This document shows positions 42,111-51,500 of a stretch of DNA of 64,000 bases, in pieces. The stretch's first letter is position 1, and every line of letters begins with the position of its first letter. The position numbers were made by a program, and so were the translations under genes. The notes beneath the pieces are model-generated. The model was given only the letters and a program-made list of their open reading frames with translations. It was not told the origin of the DNA and searched no databases. The DNA is from Hymenobacter terricola (GTDB lineage: Bacteria > Bacteroidota > Bacteroidia > Cytophagales > Hymenobacteraceae), in assembly GCF_017921975.2 (NCBI RefSeq), contig NZ_JAGEMO020000001.1, positions 682,001-746,000 of the forward strand, in the 5' to 3' direction.

Positions 42111-42893
42111 ATGAGCCCTGAAGCTCCCGGTACGCCTGCCTCCGACCCATCCGGCAACGAGCCTACTTACACCCCCAATCTGCCCTTCGGCCAGCTGGAG
42201 CTGGCCACCCTGGGCCTGAACGCGGCCAAATTCTGGCAAACCTCCGAGCTCGGCGACCTGCTCTGGAAAACCAAGGCGGCCTTCCTGCCCCAGGCGCAGG
42301 CCTATTTCGACAGCCTCGACACCGCCGACGCGGCCGGCAACGACCGCAGCCCGCAGGCCCAGCGCCTGCGCACCCTCGATGCCCAGGTGGACAAAGCCCT
42401 GAACTTCGTGAAAGGCTACCTGGCCGAAGACCACGAAGGCGACGCCGACAAGGCCTACTACGACGAGTTCGGCCTCAAAACCGAGGGCCGGAATAAGCGC
42501 CTGCCCAGCGCCCGCCCCGCCCGCGCCAAGGCCCTGGCCAGGCTAGTGCTAGCCATCAGCGCCCACGGCTACGACGCCCGCAAGTACGGCCAGGCCTTCT
42601 GGACGCCCATCGCCCGGGAATACGCCGAACTGGTGGGCAAGCGCACCAAAACCGAAAGCACCGCCGCCGGCGCGGTCGGCCAGAAAAACGTGCAGGAAAA
42701 GCCCCTGCGCAAGGTGCTCAAGGCCCTCATCAGCCTCATCAAGGCCCACCACCCGGACACCTATAAAACGTGCTGCGCGAGTTCGGCTTCCAGAAGGAGG
42801 GCTACTAGGCCCCGGCCCGGCCTCGCCTGTTGCGCCCCGCCGCTGCCGTTTCGGCAGCGGCGGGGTTGTTTTTGGGGGGGGCTTGCCGCATGA
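42111..42893 (+). CDS. Orphan hypothetical protein with a C-terminal frameshift
   Basis: From ATG 42111 the frame gives 260 residues. It opens PNLPFGQLELATLGLNAAKF and is mostly helical, Ala/Lys-rich (RARAKALARLVLAISAHGYD, KPLRKVLKALISLIKAHHPD). No family is known to me. After TYKT (42770) the frame runs into an Arg/Pro-rich tail without structure. One frame over the sequence reads VLREFGFQKEGY-stop (42808), and a terminator follows directly, so a single base was probably lost near 42770 and the original stop was 42808. Whether the longer form is functional is unknown. Confidence 0.6.
   Translation: MSPEAPGTPASDPSGNEPTYTPNLPFGQLELATLGLNAAKFWQTSELGDLLWKTKAAFLPQAQAYFDSLDTADAAGNDRSPQAQRLRTLDAQVDKALNFVKGYLAEDHEGDADKAYYDEFGLKTEGRNKRLPSARPARAKALARLVLAISAHGYDARKYGQAFWTPIAREYAELVGKRTKTESTAAGAVGQKNVQEKPLRKVLKALISLIKAHHPDTYKTCCASSASRRRATRPRPGLACCAPPLPFRQRRGCFWGGLAA
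42835..42873 (+). terminator. Intrinsic terminator, related to the dispersed repeat
   Basis: The perfect 14-bp stem CCCCGCCGCTGCCG / CGGCAGCGGCGGGG with a 3-base loop is followed by TTGTTTTT. It contains the CCGCTGCCG core of the four upstream repeats and lies just after the ancestral stop at 42808. Confidence 0.88.
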
Positions 42894-42983
42894 AGGATTT
42901 TCGACTATCAGTCTCCGTGAGCCTGCCTGTTTAATTGATGGATTCAAGTTGAATTTATGGGCTGATACTTTGGGTAACCCGCT

Positions 42984-45284
42984 TCACCTCCGCGCCGGCC
43001 GCGCGCCCATCACAAACACCAGCGTGCCGCCCTTCGCCACGTCCTGCTGCTGGAGAAACGGCTGCGCCCGCCGCTGCCCGTTGAGCGTGACCGACTGCAC
43101 GTAGACGTTTTTGGGGCTTTGGTTTTTGACCTGGATGGTGAACTTCTTGCCATTCTCCAGGTGCAGGACGGCGCCGTGGACGAGCGGGCTGCCCAGCGCG
43201 TACTGGCCCGACGACGGGGCCACCGGATAAAACCCCAGCGCCGAGAAGATATACCAGGCGCTCATCTGGCCGCAGTCGTCGTTGCCGCCGAGGCCGTCGG
43301 GGGTGGGGTGGTACTGGCGGGCGAGGATGTTGCGGACCTGGGCCTGCGTTTTCCAGGGCTGGTCGGTGTAGTTGTAGAGGTAGGCGGCGTGGTGGGCGGG
43401 TTCGTTGCCGTGCACGTAGCCCCCGATGATGCCCTCGCGGGTGATGTCCTCGGTTTCGGCGAAGAACGAGTCGGGCAGGTGCATGGTAAAGAGCGAATCG
43501 AGGTGGGGCACGAAGCGGGCGTTGCCGCCCATTTTCGTGATGAGGCCGGCGGGGTCGTGGGGCACGGCGAGGGTGTAGTTCCAGGCGTTGCCCTCGATGA
43601 AGCCCTGGCCGTTGGTGCTCAGCACGTCGAACTTGGGGCGGAAGCTGCCGTCGGCCAGGCGCGGGCGCATGGCGTTGGTGTGGGCATCGAACACGTTCTG
43701 CCAGTTGGTGGCACGCTTGCTGAACTCCTGGTAAATATCGGCATGGCCGAGCTTCTGGGCGAGCTGGGCAATGCACCAGTCATCGAAGGCAAACTCCAGG
43801 GTGGCGGACACGGAGGTGCCGCTGCGCTCGCTGGGCACGTAGCCGTGGTCGATGTAGGCATCAAGGCCGTCGTACCAGCGGTGGCGGGCGGTGGCTACGC
43901 AGGCGGCCAGGGCGCGCTCGGCCTGGGCGGGCGGCATGGTCCCGTTCAGCACGGCATCGGCCACCACGGAGGTGCTGTGGTAGCCGCTCATGCACCAGTT
44001 TTCGTTGGCGTGGTGGCTCCAGACGGGCAGCATGTGCTCGGCGCTCTGGTCGTAGTGGGCGAGCATGGACTGCACCATATCGGCGTTGCGGCTGGGCTGG
44101 AGGAGGTTGAAGAGCGGGTGCAGGGCCCGGAAGGTGTCCCAGAGCGAGAAGGTGGTGTAGTTCACGAATCCCTCGGCGCGGTGGGTTTGCTGGTCGAGGC
44201 CGCGGTACTGGCCGTCGGTGTCCTGGTACACGGTGGGGCTGAGGCAGGCGTGGTAAAGGGCCGTGTAGAAGTTCTCCTTATCGGCCCGGTTGGGCGTCTG
44301 AATGGTGACTTTACTTAGCTCCTGCTGCCAGAGCTGCTGGCCGTCGCGACGGGTCTGGTCGAAGTTCCAGCCGGGCAGCTCGGCGTGCATGTTGGCCAGG
44401 GCGCCGGCGCTGCTCACGGAGGAGAGGGCAAACTTGACCTTGATTTTCTCGCCCGCCACGGTGGTGAAATCGAAGTAGAGGCGCAGCTGGCGGCCGGCCT
44501 GCTCGGGCCAGTTCTGGCTTTGGTCGAAGCGGCCCCAGAAGCCCCGGTAGGTTTCCCTGGCGTCGTATTTCTTGGCGCCGTAGCTTTTGAAGGGCTTCGA
44601 GAACTGCATGGCGAAGTACTCGGTGCGGGTGCGGCCCCAGCCGGTGGTTTGGCGGTAGCCGGTCACGAGCGAGTCGTTTTCGATGCGCACGTAGCTCCAC
44701 ACGTTCTTGTCGGGGTAGTTGTAGATGCCGGCCATCATATCGAGAATGACGTGGGCCGGCTCCGTGCCCGGAAACGTGTACTGGTGGAAGCCCACGCGGG
44801 CGGTGGCCGTGAGCTCGGCGGTGATGTTGTGGTCGTCGAGCTTCACCTTGTAGTAGGCGGGCTCGGCCACCTCGTTCTGGTGCGAGAAGGCGGAGCGGTA
44901 GCCGCTTTGGGGGCGGTCGGCGGTGCCGGGGTTGAGCTGGAGCGGGCCGGTGGTGGGCATCAGCAGGAAGTCGCCCAAATCGGAGTGCCCCGTACCGCTG
45001 AAATGCGTGTGGCTGAAGCCGACGATGGTTCGGTCATCGTAGTTGTAGCCCGCGCAGTACTTGTAGATGTCGGGGTTGTACTTGCCGTTCTGCTCGTAGC
45101 TGAGGGTGTCGGTATCGGGCGAGAGCTGCACCATGCCGAAGGGCACGGTGGCACCGGGGTAGGTGTGGCCCATCTTCTGCGTGCCCACCATGGGGTGCGC
45201 GTACTGGACGAGGTTTTCGGGTGATTTTTGAGCGGAGGCGGGGTGGGCTGCGGCGAGCAACAGCAGGGGCAGAAAATGCTTCAT
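42984..45284 (-). CDS. GH92 family glycoside hydrolase (alpha-mannosidase type)
   Basis: The 766-residue protein has a signal peptide (FLPLLLLAAAHPASAQ). The GH92 pattern is complete: VQYAHPMVGTQKMGHTYPGA, TVPFGMVQLSPDT, YSTFSLWDTFRA (here NYTTFSLWDTFRALHPL), GNEPAHHAAYLYNYTDQPWK with the catalytic Glu, and GGNDDCGQMSAWYIFSALGF with conserved Asp residues. GH92 enzymes are calcium-dependent exo-alpha-mannosidases acting on N-glycans or yeast mannan in the periplasm. No other mannan genes are adjacent, so it may be a stand-alone scavenging enzyme. Confidence 0.95.
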   Translation of the reverse strand: MKHFLPLLLLAAAHPASAQKSPENLVQYAHPMVGTQKMGHTYPGATVPFGMVQLSPDTDTLSYEQNGKYNPDIYKYCAGYNYDDRTIVGFSHTHFSGTGHSDLGDFLLMPTTGPLQLNPGTADRPQSGYRSAFSHQNEVAEPAYYKVKLDDHNITAELTATARVGFHQYTFPGTEPAHVILDMMAGIYNYPDKNVWSYVRIENDSLVTGYRQTTGWGRTRTEYFAMQFSKPFKSYGAKKYDARETYRGFWGRFDQSQNWPEQAGRQLRLYFDFTTVAGEKIKVKFALSSVSSAGALANMHAELPGWNFDQTRRDGQQLWQQELSKVTIQTPNRADKENFYTALYHACLSPTVYQDTDGQYRGLDQQTHRAEGFVNYTTFSLWDTFRALHPLFNLLQPSRNADMVQSMLAHYDQSAEHMLPVWSHHANENWCMSGYHSTSVVADAVLNGTMPPAQAERALAACVATARHRWYDGLDAYIDHGYVPSERSGTSVSATLEFAFDDWCIAQLAQKLGHADIYQEFSKRATNWQNVFDAHTNAMRPRLADGSFRPKFDVLSTNGQGFIEGNAWNYTLAVPHDPAGLITKMGGNARFVPHLDSLFTMHLPDSFFAETEDITREGIIGGYVHGNEPAHHAAYLYNYTDQPWKTQAQVRNILARQYHPTPDGLGGNDDCGQMSAWYIFSALGFYPVAPSSGQYALGSPLVHGAVLHLENGKKFTIQVKNQSPKNVYVQSVTLNGQRRAQPFLQQQDVAKGGTLVFVMGARPARR

Positions 45285-45385
45285 GCGGCAAATTATGCCA
45301 GCGCATCAGGAATTGAAGCCGTGCGTTCCACTCTCCCGCCGTGCTTACCGCTGAACGGGGCGATTTTCAGGTGAGTATATGGATT

Positions 45386-45424
45386 GTAGAGACGCAAAAT
45401 ATTGCGTCTCGTCGTCGAACGACT
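45386..45424. repeat. Half-copy of the GTAGAGACGC palindrome
   Basis: GTAGAGACGCAAAATATTGC followed by GTCTCGTCGTCGAACGAC matches the left arm of the element at 56425-56564. The core GAGACGCAA / TTGCGTCTC is a hairpin by itself. No second arm is found. The rest of the 45285-45492 spacer shows nothing else. Confidence 0.75.
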
Positions 45425-45492
45425 GGAACTGCGCCTACGGAGTTACAACAACATCAGCAACGACGAGCCTGCAGCTATTGCGGCTCTACCGC

Positions 45493-46332
45493 TTATTCGC
45501 CGGTGGCAATGGGACGCCCGCTCCGCGACCATTCGCTCCAGGAACCAACGTACAGCTGCGGAATCGGCCAGCCCGCCTGGGCAATGGCCAGCAGCGAGTG
45601 GCAGGCCGTGACCCCCGAGCCGCAGTGGAAAATCACCTCCGCCGGGGCATGGCTGCCGAAAACTTCCTGGTATTTCTGGCGCAGCTCTGCCGGCGCCAGG
45701 TAGGTGCCATCCTCGGCGAGGTTGCTGCCGAAGGGCACACTGACAGCGCCCGGGATGTGGCCCGCAACCAGGTCGATGGGCTCAAATTCGCCCCGGTAGC
45801 GGCCGGCCTCGCGCACGTCGATAACCAAGTGGCTGCTGCTCTGGGTGGCGCGCTCTACGTCATCGGCCGTGGCCGTGGACAGCTGCCACACATCAACGGG
45901 ATAGGGCGGGGCGGGGATGGGCGTTTCCGTCCCCGCGCTGGTGGGCACGCCGGCCGTAAGAGCGGCTCCCAGGCCGCCATCCAGTACCTGCACTGCCGCG
46001 TGGCCCACGGCGCGTAGCATCCACCAGCAGCGGGCGGCGGCATTGGCGGCGGCTTTGTCGTCGTACACCACTACCTGCGAGTCGGGGCCAATACCGAGCC
46101 GGCCCAGCACCCGCGCAAAGGCCGGCAAATCGGGCAGCGGGTGCCGGCCCCCTTCGGCTGGATTGGCGGCCGGCCCGGCCAGGTCCTGGTCCAAATCAAT
46201 GGGCAGCGCCCCGCGCAGGTGCTGAGCTTCATAGGCCTGGCGGGCGGTGGGGCCGCTGCGGGCATCGAGCAGGACCACGGGCCTGGTGGGGAGCAGGGCC
46301 AGTAGCTCGGCGGGGGTAATGAGGGGATTCAT
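45493..46332 (-). CDS. Two-domain sulfurtransferase (rhodanese/MST type)
   Basis: From ATG 46332 (MNPLITPAELLALLP) the product is 279 residues with two rhodanese domains. The first (VVLLDARSG ... VVVYDDKAAANAAARCWWML) lacks the catalytic Cys. The second has the active loop HCGSGVTACHSLLA with the persulphide Cys of CGSGVTA, the form typical of 3-mercaptopyruvate sulfurtransferases. It moves sulfane sulfur to thiols or cyanide in the cytoplasm. An in-frame extension to 46506 overlaps the divergent HNH gene and is rejected. Confidence 0.93.
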   Translation of the reverse strand: MNPLITPAELLALLPTRPVVLLDARSGPTARQAYEAQHLRGALPIDLDQDLAGPAANPAEGGRHPLPDLPAFARVLGRLGIGPDSQVVVYDDKAAANAAARCWWMLRAVGHAAVQVLDGGLGAALTAGVPTSAGTETPIPAPPYPVDVWQLSTATADDVERATQSSSHLVIDVREAGRYRGEFEPIDLVAGHIPGAVSVPFGSNLAEDGTYLAPAELRQKYQEVFGSHAPAEVIFHCGSGVTACHSLLAIAQAGWPIPQLYVGSWSEWSRSGRPIATGE

Positions 46333-46380
46333 CCGGGTATGAGCGAGGGAATTGACCGGCAATATCCGGTAATTTGGGCC

Positions 46381-46929
46381 ATGAATAACTGCCTGCACTG
46401 CGGCGCGCAAACAGCGAACGCGAAATATTGCTCCCGCTCTTGTGCCAACCGGGTAGACGGACATCTTTTTCCCAGTCGCCAGCGCACCGCACGCAGCTGT
46501 AAGCATTGCGGCGCGGCTTTGCTAACCCGTCGGACGACCTGTGATAACTGCAACCCCAGCCTGGTTGACTGGTGGACGGTGGCATTGCACCAGCTCAAAG
46601 CCAGGGCCTTACCACAGTACGCGGCTCAGATACGCAGCCTGGCGCGGATGATATACCGTAAGTCAAGCAGAGCCAAAGCGTGTACGGTTTGCGGCTATGA
46701 TACGCACTACGAGGTGTGTCATATCAACCCCATTAACGAGTTTTTGCCAGTTGATTTCGTGGCCGAAGTCAACAAGCTGAGCAATCTGGTGGTGCTGTGT
46801 CCCAATCATCACTGGGAATTCGACCACGGACTTCTGTCCCCGCCTTCATTGCGGCCGCGCTGGAAAACAAGCCGGAATCGATATAAAAAAACAAGAGTCT
46901 GCTTTCAGATTGAAAACAGACTCTTGTAA
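46381..46929 (+). CDS. HNH endonuclease-like protein with N-terminal zinc ribbons
   Basis: From ATG 46381 the product is 182 residues. Two Cys-rich ribbons come first (CLHCGAQTANAKYCSRSC; CKHCGAALLTRRTTCDNC), then an HNH region: CTVCGYDTHYEVCHINPINE ... NLVVLCPNHHWEFDHGLL. The His-His of CPNHH and the Asn/His residues around it fit a beta-beta-alpha metal nuclease. It could be a homing, defence or repair nuclease; no partner is visible. The last codons overlap the terminator stem at 46891-46927. Confidence 0.85.
   Translation: MNNCLHCGAQTANAKYCSRSCANRVDGHLFPSRQRTARSCKHCGAALLTRRTTCDNCNPSLVDWWTVALHQLKARALPQYAAQIRSLARMIYRKSSRAKACTVCGYDTHYEVCHINPINEFLPVDFVAEVNKLSNLVVLCPNHHWEFDHGLLSPPSLRPRWKTSRNRYKKTRVCFQIENRLL
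46891..46927. terminator. Terminator embedded in the HNH 3' end
   Basis: The perfect 11-bp stem ACAAGAGTCTG / CAGACTCTTGT surrounds the last codons of the HNH gene. The left flank is A-rich, so the hairpin can also end the convergent tRNA transcript. Confidence 0.8.
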
Positions 46930-46946
46930 GTGCTTGATTATTAAAG

Positions 46947-47018
46947 TAGCCGCGACGAGAATCGAACTCATATCAAGCGTTTAGGAAACGCCTATTCTAT
47001 CCGTTGAACTACGCAGCC
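46947..47018 (-). tRNA. tRNA-Arg (anticodon CCU)
   Basis: The minus strand folds as a cloverleaf: acceptor GGCTGCG / CGCGGCT (with two wobble pairs) and discriminator A, D-arm GTTCAACGGATAGAAT, anticodon stem GGCGT / ACGCT with loop TTCCTAA (anticodon CCT, reads AGG), and T-arm ATGAG-TTCGATT-CTCGT. CCA is not encoded. It lies between the HNH gene and the HD-PycTM gene. Confidence 0.95.
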
Positions 47019-47060
47019 ATGCCGCAAAGATAAGAACGGGGCTCGCTGCCAGAGGATAAA

Positions 47061-48374
47061 CTACGACTTATACAGCAGTGCGATGCCGAACGACAGGGCC
47101 GTGAGAATCAGCCCGACCATGAAAATAGTGTAGCTGGAACGCAGCAGGGCGTATTTGCGCGCGAGCACCTCGCCGAGGTAGTACACGTCGGTAACCATGT
47201 TGGTGTAGATGGCTTCTTTCTGGCGCATCATCTCGCGCATGCCGCTCTGGAAATGGTCGAGGCTGAGCTTAGTGAACTGGCCGAAAAACAGCAGGTTGAC
47301 GCGGCGGTTGCTGGCGATTTCGGGGCTTTTCTTCAGCCAGTTGAAGCTGGTGACGTCGGGCTGGGCCGAGAGGATGGCCGTGGTGACCGAGCCCAGGGCC
47401 GTAATCAGCAAAATGCTGATAGGGATGCCCAGCACGGGGTTGTTGCCCATCAGCGGGGCCAGGTTGCCGGCCTTGCCCATCTTGGCCCCCAGGTAGGTGA
47501 TGATGACGGAAATAAGCACGGCGTTGAGCTGAATCATCATGCTGGCCTTCTTGTCGGCCATGGCCGACAGCTTCACGTGGTTGCCGTACATGGTGCGGAA
47601 CATGGTTTCGATGCCGCGCTTGGGCTCGGCGAAGGTTTCGCTCTTCTCCTTGTTCTTTTTCTTGTCCTTCTTCTCGGTTTTCTTGAGGCGGTCGCGCTGC
47701 TCGTCCACGTTCTTCTTGAACTCCTTGCGGTAGCGCTCCTTGCCGGCTTCCGAGTGAAATTTGTGGCCCAGCATGAAATTAAGCTGGAGCTCGGCCCATT
47801 CGGGGTTCGTGTAGGACTTGCCCAGCACCAGCTCCCATTCGGTGCGCAGCAGCTCGGCGCGGGAGCGGAAGTCGTCGCGGGCCAGGTTGCTCATGTCGGC
47901 ATCCACCAGCAGCTTTTGCAGGTCGGTTTCGGCCGTGGAGTCGCGGTGCGTGGCTTTGATGAGGCCCTGAATCAGCTCGATGCGGGGCGTGGGCACGCCG
48001 TGCTCGGCCAGCCAGGCGGCGGCGCGCTCCATGCTGCGGAATTCGTGGCCGTCGTACACGTCAAGGTAGCCGGAATCGTGAAACCAGGCGGCCAGCAGCA
48101 GGGCTTCGGTGTCGTCGGGGGTGAGCTCGGCGGCCGTGGCCAGGGCGCGGCATTCTTTCACCACGGCCTCGGTGTGGCGCAGCGAGTGGTAGGTGAGCAT
48201 GGGCGACAAGCCCTTCGTTAACAACTCGGTGACATCGGCCTGCGCTTCTTTCACAAGGGCGGAGGCGGGAGCCTTGGCGGGCTTTTCGGCCGGGGCGTTC
48301 TTTGGCACGTCCGTGGGTTCGGCCGGCGCAGGCGCGGCCGCCAGCTCGACGGATTTGGGGACAATTTCTTCCAT
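47061..48374 (-). CDS. HD phosphohydrolase fused to a Pycsar-type membrane effector domain
   Basis: The 437-residue protein has a low-complexity Ala/Pro/Lys N-terminus, then an HD domain (YHSLRHTEAVVKECRALATA, LLAAWFHDSGYL, VDADMSNLARDDF: H, HD and D ligands). A very charged linker follows (DRLKKTEKKDKKKNKEK), then the PycTM/DUF5706-like domain (DKKASMMIQLNAVLISVIIT, two to four membrane helices, ending YTIFMVGLILTALSFGIALL). In Pycsar defence, a cyclase makes cCMP or cUMP and the TM effector disrupts the membrane. No cyclase gene is adjacent, so this may be a housekeeping relative or respond to a distant signal. Confidence 0.85.
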   Translation of the reverse strand: MEEIVPKSVELAAAPAPAEPTDVPKNAPAEKPAKAPASALVKEAQADVTELLTKGLSPMLTYHSLRHTEAVVKECRALATAAELTPDDTEALLLAAWFHDSGYLDVYDGHEFRSMERAAAWLAEHGVPTPRIELIQGLIKATHRDSTAETDLQKLLVDADMSNLARDDFRSRAELLRTEWELVLGKSYTNPEWAELQLNFMLGHKFHSEAGKERYRKEFKKNVDEQRDRLKKTEKKDKKKNKEKSETFAEPKRGIETMFRTMYGNHVKLSAMADKKASMMIQLNAVLISVIITYLGAKMGKAGNLAPLMGNNPVLGIPISILLITALGSVTTAILSAQPDVTSFNWLKKSPEIASNRRVNLLFFGQFTKLSLDHFQSGMREMMRQKEAIYTNMVTDVYYLGEVLARKYALLRSSYTIFMVGLILTALSFGIALLYKS

Positions 48375-48573
48375 GATAAGCGAAGCTACGGCCGGTTTAT
48401 CCGGCGGGCTCGCCGGCTTTCAACGCGAAGCATCAGACGTAAGTTAAAACCCCCGGCCCTAACCGCACTACTGCGCTTTGCGTAACGGGCCGTACTCGGG
48501 CCGGGACCGCGCCTGTTGTAAATTTACGTATTGCCCCGCCGACACCCGGCGGCCTCGCTTCGCACCTGCTTAC

Positions 48574-51500
48574 ATGACCCTACTTCGTCGCCTCACTTTT
48601 CTGCTTGCCTGCTGCCTGCCTCTGGCCGCCAGTGCCCAACTTGCCGCGCCGCTCAAACCGCTCAAGGAGTCCAAAGGCACCCAGCGGGAACTGCCCGAAC
48701 CCGGCGAATCGGACCAGAACCCCCACCGCAGCCGCCCCAACTACCGCAAAACCGGCGTGAGCTGGCAGAAGAATATTCCGCCCGATTCGACCCGGATTCG
48801 CTACCGCGTGTTCCTCATCGGCGACGTGGGAAACCCCATTCCGGTGGCCAAGGGCGGCGAGCCCAGCCTCAATTTCCTGCGCCAGCAAATTATGCGAGCC
48901 GGCAAAAACAGCACCACCATCTTCCTGGGCGACAACGTGTACAACTACGGCATGCCCGAAGAAGGCGCCTACGACCGCCACAACGCCGAAGAACGCCTCA
49001 CCGCCCAGCTCGATGTATTTAAAAATTACCCCGGCGAAAAGTACATGACGCCCGGCAACCACGACTGGATTCAGGGCGCGGCCGGCGGCCTGGCCCAGGT
49101 GAACCGCGAGCAGGCTTTCGTGGAAAACTACATGCGGAAGGACTCGGTGGAGTTTGGCTACACCGGCGACTTCTTCCTGCCGCGCGACGGCTGCCCCGGC
49201 CCGTTCGAAGTGCGCGTGCAGGACGACCTGGTGCTGATTGCCCTGAACTCGCAGTGGTTTCTGACGGCGCCCACCAACCGGCCCTTCGGCCTCAACGGCG
49301 CCTGCGGGGCCGATAACCCCGACGACGTATTTGCGGCCGTGGAAGAAATTATCGCCCGCAACAAGGACAAGCACATCATGGTGTTTGCCCACCACCCGCT
49401 GTTTTCCGACGGCATTCACGGCGGCTATTTCACCCTCGCCGACCATATTTTTCCGCTTAGCATCGTTTTCAAGTACGCCTTTCTGCCGCTGCCGGTCATT
49501 GGCTCCATCTACCCGTTTGCCCGCAAGTACGGCGGCATCAGCCAGGACATTCCGCACCCGCTGTACCAGGCGTACCGCAAGGGGCTGCTCGATATTTTTG
49601 CCAAGTACCCAAACGTCATTTACGCGGCCGGGCACGAGCACAACCTGCAATACTATAAGGAAGGCAGCGCCCATTTCATCATCAGCGGTTCGGGCTGCAA
49701 AACCCAGCACGTAAAGCCCGGCGATGGCGGCGGGGCCATTTTCTCGGATAAAGAGAAGGGCTGGGCCGAAGTGAACTACTACGACGACGGCCAGGTGTGG
49801 GCCGAGTATTTTATCCCGCAGGGCAACGGCCAGACGGCCCGCCGCGTGTTCCGTACGCCGCTCTACGCCAAAACCACCGGCAGCATTGCCATTCAGCCGC
49901 CCGCCCAGCCGATTTCCGATACGGCCCTAAGCACCACCAATGGCGAGGCCAACGGCAAGAAGCTGCCCCAGACCGAGGAGGCCATCAAAGAAAAGAAAAA
50001 AGACAAGGAGAAGAAAAAGGAAAAAGAGGCCGAAGCCATTGCCAAAGCCCCGATTCCCACGAAGCGCCCCGACTTCCGCGACAGCTCCGTGACCGTGGCC
50101 ATCAACCCAAGCTACGACAAGCACGGCGGCTTCCACAACTGGCTGCTGGGCGAGCATTACCGCAAGGAATGGGCCACGCCCGTGAAGCTCCGCACCCTGG
50201 ACCTGGCCAACGACAAAGGCGGCCTGATGCCCTACAAAACCGGCGGCGGCAAGCAAACCGCCTCGCTGAAAGTGCGCAACGAAGCCGGCTACAACTTCTC
50301 GCTGCGCGGCATCGACAAGGACCCCGCCGCCGTGCTGCCCGAGCAGCTGCGCACCGGCCTGGCCAAGGCCGTGCTACAGGACCAGATTTCGGCCCAGCAC
50401 CCGTACGCCTCGTTTGTGCTGCCGCCGCTGGGCACGGCGGCCGGCATTCTGCACACCAATCCGGTGCCGGTTTACATTCCGCAGGACCCGCTGCTGGGGC
50501 AGTACTACGCCCAGTTTGCCAACCTGCCCGCCGCCCTGGAAGAAGACGCCAAGGATAGCCAGGACAATGTGGAAAGCCTCGGCTTTGCCAAAAACCTGGT
50601 GGGCACCGAGAAGATGCTCAGCCGCCTGCTGGACGACAACGACAACAAAGTCGACGAGAAAGCCTTCGCCCGCTCGCGCCTGTTTGATATGTGGATTGGC
50701 GACTGGGACCGGCACGAGGACCAGTGGCGCTGGAGCGAAAAGAAGAACAAGGACGGCGACCGCACCTTCACGGCCGTGCCCGAGGACCGCGACATTGCCT
50801 TCTTCAAGGGCGATGGGGTGCTGCCGTACCTGATTTCGCGCAAGTTTGCCATCCGCAACTTCCAGAACTTTGGCTACGACTACGCCGACTACAAGGGCCT
50901 GAACCAGACCGGCCTGAGCAACGACCGGGTATTCATGAGCGCCGTGACCCGTGAACAGTGGATTGCCGAGGCCGACTACATGAAGGCCCACCTGACCGAT
51001 GAAATCATCGAAAAAGCGTTTCTCGACAAGTGGCCCAAGGAAATCTACGACCTGCACGGCAAGGAAATCATCGCCAAGCTGAAAAGCCGCCGCGACCTGC
51101 TGCCCGACCTGGCCGGCAAATATGCCGACGTGCTGGCCGAAATCGTGGAAATCCGGGGCTCGAAGAAGAACGAGAAATTCACCGTGGAGCGCCTGCCCGA
51201 CCACCACACCCACGTCGTGATGCGGAAAATCAACAAGGACGGCGACCTCACCAAGGTGCTGTACGACCGCATGTTTGATGACAAGGTGACCGACGAGGTT
51301 CGTCTCTACGGCATCGGCGGCAAGGACGTGTACGACGTGCGCGGCGACGTGCACAGCGGCGCAAAGCTGCGCATTATTGCCGGCACGGGCCGTGACAGCA
51401 TCACCACCCGCGACCACGTGGGCGGCCTGCTCCACAAAACCCAGGTGTACGACGCCGATACCGGCAACGTCATCACCCCCAGCTCCGAAGCCCGCCTGCG

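Noticed and set aside
38700..42873. Integron-like cassette array with attC sites
   Set aside because: Gene-plus-repeat order fits, but I find no integrase gene in the window and no consistent RYYYAAC/GTTRRRY core pair in the copies. I keep only the weaker statement of a dispersed terminator-like repeat.
46391..46540. Zinc-ribbon Cys pairs as a separate small gene
   Set aside because: The Cys pairs are in frame with the HNH domain and no separate start or stop divides them.
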